Positions 15,884 to 22,720 of a stretch of 28,555 nucleotides of DNA are shown piece after piece. The notes under the pieces are model-generated. The model was not told where the DNA came from and searched no databases. It saw only the letters and a program-made list of their open reading frames with translations. The first letter of the stretch is position 1, and each line of letters opens with the position of its first letter. The position numbers were made by a program, and so were the translations under genes. The stretch covers positions 1-28,555 of the forward strand of contig JAVHVN010000089.1 of the NCBI GenBank assembly GCA_032160545.1, in the 5' to 3' direction. Source of the DNA: DATGFB01 sp032160545 (GTDB taxonomy: Bacteria; Actinomycetota; Actinomycetes; Mycobacteriales; Jatrophihabitantaceae).

Positions 15884-15957
15884 CTCTGAAGGTCGTCGCT
15901 GACTGACAGAGGGGGAGACGAGCACGCGGTCCGCGTGCGGATCCGACCCTCGGAAGG
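15884..15957 (+). promoter_or_regulatory. Probable riboswitch expression platform and gcvP ribosome site
   Basis: Three possible stems follow the aptamer: CTCTG (15884-15888) with CAGAG (15907-15911); GCACGC (15922-15927) with GCGTGC (15933-15938); and TCCGA (15942-15946) with TCGGA (15950-15954). The last hides part of the GGAAGG ribosome site at 15952-15957, which is 8 nt before the gcvP ATG. No uridine run follows any stem, so control of translation is more likely than transcription termination. The first stem may be the vestigial ghost stem that single glycine aptamers use. Confidence 0.5.
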
Positions 15958-15965
15958 CCAGCTGG

Positions 15966-18842
15966 ATGACTGATCAGACCCTCGCCGATCTCGAGCGGGG
16001 TACGCCGTTCGCGCAGCGTCACATCGGTATTGCGGCGACGGCCGACCAACAGTTGATGCTCGATGCGGTCGGGTACTCCTCCATGGAGGACCTGCTGGCC
16101 GATGCCGTCCCCGCGAGCATTCGCGAAAAGCTGGCGCTGGCTGTCCCGGCTGCGGTCACCGAGGCCGAGGCGGCCGCCGAGCTACGTCGGCTGGCGTCGC
16201 GCAACCAGCCTCTTTCGTCCATGATCGGTCTCGGCTACTACGACACGATCACGCCGGCGGTGATCCGCCGCAACGTCCTGGAGAACCCGGCCTGGTACAC
16301 CGCGTACACGCCGTACCAGCCCGAGATCAGCCAGGGCCGGCTGGAGGCGCTGATCAACTTCCAGACGATGGTCGAGGACCTCACCGGGCTACCGGTGGCC
16401 GGGGCGTCGATGCTTGACGAGGGCACGGCGGCGGCCGAGGGGATGGCGCTCGCGCACCGGGCGGCGAAGGGCGGCGACACCTTCCTGATCGATGTCGACG
16501 CGCTGCCGCAGACGATCGACATCGTTCGCACCCGGGCCGAGCCGCTGGGGCTGCGGGTGGTCGCCCACGACTTCGCCGAGCCGTTGCCGGCCGGCGACGT
16601 CTTCGGCGTGCTGGTGCAGTATCCGGGCGCGTCGGGAGCCATCCGCGACCTGGCGCCGATCGTGGCCGCGTCCCACGAGCGCGGGGCACTGGTCGTCGTC
16701 GCCGCCGACCTGCTCGCGCTGACCTTGATCGCATCCCCGGGTGACCTGGATGCCGACATCGCCGTCGGGACGACGCAACGCTTCGGAGTGCCGCTCGGCT
16801 TCGGCGGCCCGCACGCGGGCTACCTGGCCACCCGCGCGGGTCTCGAGCGGCAACTGCCGGGCCGCCTGGTCGGTGTTTCGGTCGACGCGTCGGGCGCCCC
16901 TGCGTACCGCCTGGCCCTGCAGACCCGCGAGCAGCACATCCGCCGAGAGAAGGCCACGAGCAACATCTGCACGGCGCAGGTGCTGCTCGCGGTCATCGCC
17001 AGCATGTACGCCGTTTACCACGGCCCGGAGGGCCTACGCGGCATCGCGCGGCGTGTCCATCGCTACGCTGCGGCACTCGCCGGTGGGCTTCGCGAAGCCG
17101 GTGTCGACGTCGACGAAGCGCCGTTCTTCGACACGATCACGGCTCGAGTTCCCGGCCGTGCGCGCCAGGTGGTCGACGCCGCCCGCGACGCAGGCGTCAA
17201 CCTGCGGTTCGTCGACGGTGACACCGTCTCGATCGCCTGCGACGAAGCGACCCGCCGCGAGCACCTGGCCGCGGTGTGGGGTGCCTTCGGCTCGTCCCTC
17301 ACGGTGCACGACGTCGAACGGCTGGACGAGGGAGACGACATCGCCTCCGCGCGGACGTCAGACTTCCTCACCCACCCGGTGTTCTCGTCCTTCCACTCCG
17401 AGACGGCGATGCTGCGCTACCTGCGCCGGCTCGCCGACCGCGACTACGCGCTCGACCGGGGCATGATGCCGCTCGGTTCCTGCACGATGAAGCTCAACGC
17501 GACCACGGAGATGGAGCCGGTCACAAACCCCGGCTTCGCGAACATCCATCCGTTCGCGCCGGCCGACCAGTTCGCCGGCTACACCCAGCTGTTCGCCGAT
17601 CTCGAGGCCTGGCTGACCGAGATCACCGGGTACGACGCCGTCTCCCTACAACCCAACGCGGGGTCTCAGGGTGAGTTCGCAGGTCTGCTGGCGATCCGGA
17701 ACTTCCATCGTGCGAACGGGGCCGGTTACCGGGACGTGTGCCTGATCCCGGCCAGCGCCCACGGGACGAACGCAGCCAGCGCGGTCATGGCCGGCATGCG
17801 CGTGGTCGTGGTCAAGACCAGCGGTGACGCGGCCGCCGACAGTGGCGAGATCGATCTCGCGGACCTCCGTGCCAAGATCGACCAGCACGCCGATGCTCTC
17901 GCCGCGGTGATGGTCACCTATCCGTCGACGCACGGCGTCTTCGAGGAGCACATCGGCGAGGTCTGCGCGCTGGTGCACGAGGCAGGCGGGCAGGTCTACG
18001 TCGACGGCGCCAACCTCAACGCGATGGTCGGCCTGGCCCGTCCCGGCAAGTTCGGCGCCGACGTCTCGCATCTGAACCTGCACAAGACGTTCTGTATCCC
18101 GCATGGCGGCGGCGGCCCGGGTGTGGGCCCGGTCGCCGTGCGCGAGCACCTCGCGCCCTACCTTCCCAACCACCCGTTGCAGCCGGCGGCGGGGCCGGCG
18201 ACCGGCAGCGGGGCGATCGCGGCCGCGCCGTGGGGCTCGGCGTCGATCCTGCCGATCACCTGGGCGTACATCCGGATGATGGGGGCCGACGGCCTGGTCG
18301 CGGCGACCGGCGCGGCGATCCTGTCGGCCAACTACGTGGCGACGCGGCTCAAGGAGCACTACCCGGTGCTCTACTCCGGCGGCAACGGGCTGGTCGCGCA
18401 CGAGTGCATTCTGGATCTGCGGGAGATCACCCGGAGGACCGGTGTCACCGTCGACGACGTCGCCAAGCGTCTCATCGACTACGGGTTCCACGCGCCCACC
18501 ATGTCCTTCCCGGTTGCCGGCACGCTCATGGTCGAGCCGACGGAGTCCGAGGACCTGCATGAGCTCGACCGGTTCGTCGCGGCGCTGATCGCGATCAAGG
18601 CCGAGATCGACCGCGTCGAGGCGGGGGAGTGGCCGCGCACCGACAGCCCGCTCCTGAACGCGCCGCACACCGCTGAGTCGCTGACGGGGCAATGGCAGCA
18701 TCCGTACTCGCGCGCCGAGGCCGCCTTCCCGGCCGGCGTGGACCCTAAGGCGAAGTACTGGCCTCCGGTGCGCCGCATCGACGGGGCGTTCGGCGACCGC
18801 AATCTCGTGTGCGCCTGCCCGCCCGTCGACGCCTACGCCTGA
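15966..18842 (+). CDS. gcvP: Glycine dehydrogenase (decarboxylating), P protein
   Basis: A 958-residue single-chain GcvP, the usual length for the fused form. It decarboxylates glycine with pyridoxal phosphate and passes the aminomethyl group to the lipoyl arm of GcvH. The N-terminal half begins with FAQRHIGIA and includes YYDTITPAVIRRNVLENPAWYTAYTPYQPEIS written here in two parts: YYDTITPAVIRRN and WYTAYTPYQPEIS. The C-terminal half carries the PLP lysine, residue 707, in HLNLHKTFCIPHGGGGPG. LGSCTMKLN and the closing segment with YWPPVRRIDGAFGDRNLVC are also present. The ATG at 15966 has GGAAGG 8 nt upstream and sits behind a glycine riboswitch. Confidence 0.97.
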   Translation: MTDQTLADLERGTPFAQRHIGIAATADQQLMLDAVGYSSMEDLLADAVPASIREKLALAVPAAVTEAEAAAELRRLASRNQPLSSMIGLGYYDTITPAVIRRNVLENPAWYTAYTPYQPEISQGRLEALINFQTMVEDLTGLPVAGASMLDEGTAAAEGMALAHRAAKGGDTFLIDVDALPQTIDIVRTRAEPLGLRVVAHDFAEPLPAGDVFGVLVQYPGASGAIRDLAPIVAASHERGALVVVAADLLALTLIASPGDLDADIAVGTTQRFGVPLGFGGPHAGYLATRAGLERQLPGRLVGVSVDASGAPAYRLALQTREQHIRREKATSNICTAQVLLAVIASMYAVYHGPEGLRGIARRVHRYAAALAGGLREAGVDVDEAPFFDTITARVPGRARQVVDAARDAGVNLRFVDGDTVSIACDEATRREHLAAVWGAFGSSLTVHDVERLDEGDDIASARTSDFLTHPVFSSFHSETAMLRYLRRLADRDYALDRGMMPLGSCTMKLNATTEMEPVTNPGFANIHPFAPADQFAGYTQLFADLEAWLTEITGYDAVSLQPNAGSQGEFAGLLAIRNFHRANGAGYRDVCLIPASAHGTNAASAVMAGMRVVVVKTSGDAAADSGEIDLADLRAKIDQHADALAAVMVTYPSTHGVFEEHIGEVCALVHEAGGQVYVDGANLNAMVGLARPGKFGADVSHLNLHKTFCIPHGGGGPGVGPVAVREHLAPYLPNHPLQPAAGPATGSGAIAAAPWGSASILPITWAYIRMMGADGLVAATGAAILSANYVATRLKEHYPVLYSGGNGLVAHECILDLREITRRTGVTVDDVAKRLIDYGFHAPTMSFPVAGTLMVEPTESEDLHELDRFVAALIAIKAEIDRVEAGEWPRTDSPLLNAPHTAESLTGQWQHPYSRAEAAFPAGVDPKAKYWPPVRRIDGAFGDRNLVCACPPVDAYA

Positions 18843-18875
18843 GCGCGGTGCGGGCCTGATGGGAACGGTTCGCCG

Positions 18876-18881
18876 TAATCT
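18876..18881 (+). promoter_or_regulatory. Candidate -10 for a leaderless zur mRNA
   Basis: TAATCT ends 7 nt before the ATG at 18889, so the transcript would begin at or beside the start codon. This also argues against the upstream ATG at 18859, which precedes the promoter. Confidence 0.45.
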
Positions 18882-18888
18882 CGGGATC

Positions 18889-19305
18889 ATGACGCAGCCG
18901 AAGCACCGCTCGACCCGCCAGGGCGGAGCTGTGCGGGACGCTCTGCGCACGGCGGGCGGGTTCCGCAGCGCGCAGGACGTCTACGCCGCGCTGCGGGCGC
19001 AGGGCGAGTCGGTCGGACTGTCCACGGTGTACCGCCACCTGCAGGCGCTCACCGAGGCCGGCAGCGTCGACGCCATCCAGACCCCGGACGGGGAGACGAC
19101 CTACCGGTACTGCGGCGACTCCAGCGGGGAAGTGCGCGCGGGCCATCACCACCATCTGGTCTGCCGGGTATGCGGTCGTGCCGAGGAGGTCGAGGGCCCG
19201 GCGATCGAGCGCTGGGCCGAGAAGGTCGCCGACGAGCACGGGTACACGGCGGTCGATCACACCGTCGAGCTGTTCGGCGTCTGTGGCTCCTGCTCCGCGT
19301 GCTGA
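18889..19305 (+). CDS. zur: Fur-family regulator, probable zinc uptake regulator Zur
   Basis: A 138-residue Fur-family repressor. The winged helix covers about residues 10-80, with FRSAQDVYAALRAQGESVGLSTVYRHLQAL as recognition region (SAQDVYAAL and VGLSTVYRHLQ). The metal-binding part has HHHHLVCRVCGRAEEVEG and the closing C-x2-C in GVCGSCSAC, so both structural zinc Cys pairs are intact. Overall it reads like actinobacterial Zur/FurB rather than Fur or PerR. The ATG at 18889 is preferred over 18859 because a TAATCT -10 lies between them. Usual partners (smtB/arsR-type gene, zinc ABC transporter) are not in the window, so Zur is assigned from sequence alone. Confidence 0.82.
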   Translation: MTQPKHRSTRQGGAVRDALRTAGGFRSAQDVYAALRAQGESVGLSTVYRHLQALTEAGSVDAIQTPDGETTYRYCGDSSGEVRAGHHHHLVCRVCGRAEEVEGPAIERWAEKVADEHGYTAVDHTVELFGVCGSCSAC

Positions 19306-19344
19306 TCCGCCGCGTGCAGGCGGGCGGGCCGGGGTTGCCCAAGA

Positions 19345-19363
19345 AGTGAATCGCTGATTCACT
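19345..19363 (+). promoter_or_regulatory. Perfect palindromic operator at the tetR start
   Basis: AGTGAATCGCTGATTCACT has two exact 8-bp arms around a 3-bp centre. It ends 6 bp before the tetR ATG at 19370, a classic position for autorepression by a TetR dimer, and would cover the promoter or ribosome-binding region. Confidence 0.75.
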
Positions 19364-19369
19364 CCTTGT

Positions 19370-19981
19370 ATGCCGTATCGCCGGACGCCCGCTGTGCAGG
19401 CCCGCCTGGACGGGCAGCGCGCGGCCATCGCCGCGGCCGCCACCGCCCAGCTCGGCGAGCACGGCTACGCGGGCTGCTCGGTGGGCGCCGTCGCCGGGCG
19501 CGCCGGTGTTGCCGCGGGCACGGTGTACCGGCATTTCGAGAGCAAGGCCGAACTGGTCGCCGAGGTGTTCCGCGCGGTCGCCGGTCGCGAGGTGGCGGCT
19601 GTAGGCGCCGCAGTGGCCGCCGAGACTTCGGTCCAGGGTCAGGTCGCCGCGGTCGTCGAGACATTTGCGGGGCGGGCGTTGAAGTCGCCACGGCTCGCGT
19701 ACGCCCTGCTGATCGAGCCGGTGGATCCGAGCGTCGACGAGCTGCGCCTCGAGTTCCGCACCGCGTTCCGGGACGTCGTGGCGAGGGCGATCGCCGACGG
19801 AGTGCGCGCGGGCGCCGTGCCACCCCAGGACGCCGAGATCGTGGCCGCCGCGCTGGTCGGTGCGATCGGCGAGGCACTGGCCGGCCCACTCACCGGGGTT
19901 GGCCAGCCCGATGTCGTCCCGTGTCTCATCAGTTTCGCCTGCCGTGCGATCGGCGCGGCCGTCCCAAGCCCGCAGGAGTAA
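19370..19981 (+). CDS. TetR-family transcriptional regulator
   Basis: A 203-residue TetR regulator. The helix-turn-helix lies at about residues 18-65: IAAAATAQLGEHGYAGCSVGAVAGRAGVAAGTVYRHFESKAELVAEVF, where AGVAAGTVYRHFESK is the recognition region (quoted in part). The C-terminal ligand-binding domain is all helical and contains SPRLAYALLIEPVDPSVDE. The ATG at 19370 is next to a perfect palindrome that is probably its own operator. The acyl-CoA dehydrogenase starts 4 bp after the stop, so the two genes almost certainly form one operon and the regulator probably responds to a lipid, acyl-CoA or alkylating signal; the ligand is unknown. Confidence 0.9.
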   Translation: MPYRRTPAVQARLDGQRAAIAAAATAQLGEHGYAGCSVGAVAGRAGVAAGTVYRHFESKAELVAEVFRAVAGREVAAVGAAVAAETSVQGQVAAVVETFAGRALKSPRLAYALLIEPVDPSVDELRLEFRTAFRDVVARAIADGVRAGAVPPQDAEIVAAALVGAIGEALAGPLTGVGQPDVVPCLISFACRAIGAAVPSPQE

Positions 19982-19984
19982 GCG

Positions 19985-21616
19985 ATGCCCCGTACGCACG
20001 AGGTCACCAATCAGGTTCCGCCGATCGTCGGGTACGACATCTCGGCACACCCGGCGCTGTTCGAGGGGCTGCACCGCGAGGGCGCGGGCTGGGCCGAGGC
20101 CGAAGTTCGCGCGCTCGGCGTGCTCGGCAACGGCGCGCAAGCCCAGGAGTGGGGACGGCTGGCCAACGAGCACCCCCCGGTGCTGCGGACCCACGACCGC
20201 TACGGCAACCGGGTCGACGAGGTCGATTACCTGCCGCAGTACCACGACCTGATGCGTACAGCTGTCGAGCACGGTCTGCACGGGGCGCCCTGGGCCGATG
20301 AGCGCCCTGGTACCCACGTGGCGCGGGCCGCCAAGGTGATGGCCTGGGGGACGAGCGATGCGGGGCACCTGTGCCCGATCTCGATGACGTACGCGGTCGT
20401 CCCCGCGCTGCGGCAGACGCCCGAGCTCGCTGCGCAGTACGAACCGCTGTTGACCAACCGCGAGTACGACCCGTCTCTGCGCGCGCCGCTGAGCAAGCGC
20501 GGGCTGATCGCGGGCATGTCGATGACCGAGAAGCAGGGTGGCTCGGATGTGCGCGCCAACACGACCCGGGCGACACCGCATCCGGACGGCAGCTGGACGC
20601 TCGTCGGGCACAAGTGGTTCACGTCGGCGCCGATGTCGGACCTGTTCCTCACACTCGCGCAGACGGAGCGCGGCCTCTCGTGCTTCCTGGTGCCGCGTGT
20701 CCTGCCGGACGGCTCGTGCAACAACTTCTTCCTGCAGCGGCTCAAGGACAAGCTCGGCAACAAGTCGAACGCGTCGTCGGAGGTCGAGTACGAGGACACG
20801 GTGGGCTGGCTGGTCGGGCCCGAGGGCCGCGGCGTGCCCACGATCATCGAGATGGTGAACATGACGCGCCTGGACTGCGCGCTGATGGCGGCGGGGGGCA
20901 TGCGCATGGGGGTGGCGCAGGCGATTCACCACGCGACGTACCGCAGCGCGTTCGGCGCTCGGCTGCTCGACCAGCCGGCGATGGTGAATGTGCTCGCCGA
21001 CCTCGCCGTCGAGTCGGAGGCCGCGACCACGGTCGTGATGCGGCTGTCGGGAGCCGTCGATCGCGCGGTGCGTGGCGACGCCGCCGAGGCTGGGTTCCGG
21101 CGGGTCGCCCTCGCGGTCACGAAGTACTGGCTCTGCAAGCGCTGGTCCACGCATGCCGCCGAAGCCCTGGAATGCCTCGGCGGCAACGGCTACATCGAGG
21201 ACTCCGGCATGCCGCGGCTCTACCGCGAGGCGCCGCTGGTCTCGATATGGGAGGGTTCGGGCAACGTTGCGGCCCTCGACACGCTGCGCGCCATGGTGCG
21301 CCAACCGGAGACGATCGAGGGGTTCTTCGCCGAACTCGAGGTGGCTGCGGGGACCGACCCGCGTTATGACGACGCGCTCGCGCTGTTGCGTAAGGAGTTC
21401 GCGGACCTCGACGCGCTGCAGTACCGGGCCCGCCGCGTCGTGGAGCGGATGGCCCTCGTGTTGCAGGGATCGCTGCTGCTTCGGCACGGGGCGCCGGCCG
21501 TTGCCGACGCGTTCGTGGCGTCACGGCTATCGGGGGACTGGGGTGTCGCCTTCGGCACCCTGCCTACCGGCGTCAACACGGCAACGGTCCTGGAGCGCGC
21601 CGCCGTCCAATACTGA
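19985..21616 (+). CDS. AidB-like acyl-CoA dehydrogenase family flavoprotein
   Basis: A 543-residue flavoprotein, nearly the length of E. coli AidB (541). Remembered AidB landmarks are matched along the whole chain: HREGAGW, WGRLANEHPP, the SLCPI-like HLCPISMTYA, GMSMTEKQGGSDV, LVGHKWF, LSCFLVPR, RLKDKLGNKSNAS, MTRLDCAL and LYREAPLVSIWEGSGN. AidB is an adaptive-response flavoprotein that binds DNA and has weak isovaleryl-CoA dehydrogenase activity; its true substrate is unresolved. The ATG at 19985 has AGGAG at 19974-19978. The partner here is a TetR regulator rather than Ada, so induction by something other than DNA methylation is likely. A general acyl-CoA dehydrogenase role is the alternative. 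Confidence 0.88.
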   Translation: MPRTHEVTNQVPPIVGYDISAHPALFEGLHREGAGWAEAEVRALGVLGNGAQAQEWGRLANEHPPVLRTHDRYGNRVDEVDYLPQYHDLMRTAVEHGLHGAPWADERPGTHVARAAKVMAWGTSDAGHLCPISMTYAVVPALRQTPELAAQYEPLLTNREYDPSLRAPLSKRGLIAGMSMTEKQGGSDVRANTTRATPHPDGSWTLVGHKWFTSAPMSDLFLTLAQTERGLSCFLVPRVLPDGSCNNFFLQRLKDKLGNKSNASSEVEYEDTVGWLVGPEGRGVPTIIEMVNMTRLDCALMAAGGMRMGVAQAIHHATYRSAFGARLLDQPAMVNVLADLAVESEAATTVVMRLSGAVDRAVRGDAAEAGFRRVALAVTKYWLCKRWSTHAAEALECLGGNGYIEDSGMPRLYREAPLVSIWEGSGNVAALDTLRAMVRQPETIEGFFAELEVAAGTDPRYDDALALLRKEFADLDALQYRARRVVERMALVLQGSLLLRHGAPAVADAFVASRLSGDWGVAFGTLPTGVNTATVLERAAVQY

Positions 21617-21621
21617 CTGAG

Positions 21622-21669
21622 CCTCGACGACGACGGCGCCGCGGTCTGCCTTGGCGGCAGCGGTCGAGG
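21622..21669. terminator. Hairpin between convergent genes, possible bidirectional terminator
   Basis: CCTCGAC (21622-21628) pairs with GTCGAGG (21663-21669). Inside it, GCCGC (21638-21642) pairs with GCGGC (21654-21658). It begins 5 bp after the acyl-CoA dehydrogenase stop and lies before the stop of the convergent DUF5999 gene. There is no T-run. Confidence 0.35.
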
Positions 21670-21724
21670 GATTATGGCGGCGCTTCGGCCGGGAGAAGCA
21701 GGCAGAAGCGGGCAGTGAGCCGGC

Positions 21725-22012
21725 TCAGCTGGCCTGGCGGTGCGGCGAGGCCATCGTGAGTTCGCGGCGCCGGGCCGCGCAGCTCTCGCCGTTCGGCAGC
21801 AACTCGCCGAAGTCCTCGAAGAGGACGATGCCGTTGCACAGCAGGCTCCACCCCTGTTCGGGGTGTGCCGCTACGACGTGCGCGGCGTCTCGGTCGCTTG
21901 CCTCGGCGGACGGGCAGGCCGGGATGTGCCGGCAAACCCCTGACGAGATGACGGCAGGTGTCGCTGCCGCGAGGCCGTGCGCCGGGGTCTCCGGCAGATG
22001 CTCGGAACTCAT
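21725..22012 (-). CDS. DUF5999 small protein
   Basis: A 95-residue protein whose core CRHIPACPSAEASDRDAA, AHPEQGWSLLCNGIVLFEDF and GELLPNG matches the small DUF5999 family I know from Streptomyces and relatives. Those proteins are about 60-70 residues and usually begin at the Cys-rich motif; this one has about 25 extra N-terminal residues. The ATG at 22012 has AGGAAG five nucleotides upstream on the minus strand and no better internal start with a ribosome site is seen. The C-x5-C motif plus a later Cys could bind metal, but the function is unknown. It is convergent with the AidB-like gene and co-directional with the HAD gene, 178 bp downstream of that gene's stop. Confidence 0.8.
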   Translation of the reverse strand: MSSEHLPETPAHGLAAATPAVISSGVCRHIPACPSAEASDRDAAHVVAAHPEQGWSLLCNGIVLFEDFGELLPNGESCAARRRELTMASPHRQAS

Positions 22013-22190
22013 GTCTGCTTCCTGTAATCGCTACCGTTAGGAACATCACAAGTGTGCCTCTCGCCGGAGGTTTGTCCAGCAGGCGCGCAAATTCACCATC
22101 CCCGAACCTGGACATACCGGGGCATCGGCCGTTTGATCCGTGTTAATTGATACCGTTCCGTGACCTTGATCGGCAGAAATAGGGCAGAAG
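22013..22190. other. Spacer between HAD and DUF5999 genes
   Basis: A 178-bp stretch less GC-rich than its surroundings. CCCCG (22100-22104) and CGGGG (22118-22122) can form a short hairpin that may end the HAD transcript. A promoter for DUF5999 should lie here on the minus strand, but I see no convincing -35/-10 pair. Confidence 0.4.
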
Positions 22191-22655
22191 TCAGGTCCGG
22201 CCGAGGCGTTCCTGGGCGTCGCGCAGCGCGCGGGCGCGCGGCACCCACTCGGCGAGGACGGCCGGGAAGCCCGCCGCCACCGCCGCGTCGACGACCTCGC
22301 CGTCGTCGTCGACGAAGGCAGCGATGCCTCGCGGCGCCAGGTGTCCCAGCACGCCCAGCTTGAACACTCGTGCCGGTCGCCGGTCGGCGGACGGGCGCAT
22401 GTGCAACTCGCCGGCGGGCAGCCCGTGCGCGGCCAGCCACTCCGCGGTGACGCCGCGCAACCACTCCGGCCGGCCGGTGAGCCATACCACGTCGTGCGCC
22501 CGCGCCAGGTCCGCGACGAGGCTGGCGCCCTGGGGGAGCAGCGGATCGTCCGCGGCCTCGTCGAAGAAGGCGCCCCACGACCGAGGACGGTCCAGGTGAT
22601 GTAGCCGGTGGCGGACGTCGGCCACGACCCCGTCGATGTCGAAGACCGCCAGCAC
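22191..22655 (-). CDS. HAD-superfamily hydrolase
   Basis: A 154-residue HAD hydrolase with all four motifs: VFDIDGVVAD (nucleophile and acid Asp, motif I), WLTGRPEW (motif II), Lys in VFKLGVLGH (motif III) and FVDDDGEVVD (motif IV). HRLHHLDRPRSWGAFFDEAADD is a small cap-like insertion reminiscent of the 3'-phosphatase domain of polynucleotide kinase and of short actinobacterial phosphatases (HRLHHLDRP.SW.AFF quoted in part). The substrate is unknown; a nucleotide or nucleic-acid phosphate is a guess. The GTG start at 22655 is six bases from a TAGGCT -10 on the minus strand, suggesting a leaderless mRNA. It is transcribed divergently from guaB1. Confidence 0.85.
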   Translation of the reverse strand: MLAVFDIDGVVADVRHRLHHLDRPRSWGAFFDEAADDPLLPQGASLVADLARAHDVVWLTGRPEWLRGVTAEWLAAHGLPAGELHMRPSADRRPARVFKLGVLGHLAPRGIAAFVDDDGEVVDAAVAAGFPAVLAEWVPRARALRDAQERLGRT

Positions 22656-22661
22656 GCGACG

Positions 22662-22715
22662 AGCCTAAGTGGGGCGGCCGGACCGGGCTTCCCCGGCAGC
22701 CGGCCTCGATAGAGT
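22662..22715. promoter_or_regulatory. Divergent leaderless promoter pair, HAD gene and guaB1
   Basis: On the minus strand TAGGCT occupies 22667-22662 and the HAD GTG follows after 6 nt. On the plus strand TAGAGT occupies 22710-22715 and the guaB1 GTG follows after 5 nt. Both spacings place transcription starts at or next to the start codons. The two -35 regions would overlap within the 65-bp gap, so the promoters may compete or share a regulator. Confidence 0.5.
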
Positions 22716-22720
22716 GGGGT

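Noticed and set aside
17646..18950. 434-codon minus-strand open frame opposite gcvP
   Set aside because: Antisense shadow of the conserved C-terminal half of gcvP, with skewed composition and no domain.
19049..21487. 812-codon open frame on the minus strand opposite tetR and the AidB-like gene
   Set aside because: Arg/His/Pro/Gly-rich shadow typical of high-GC antisense frames; no domain, and the plus strand genes are unmistakable.
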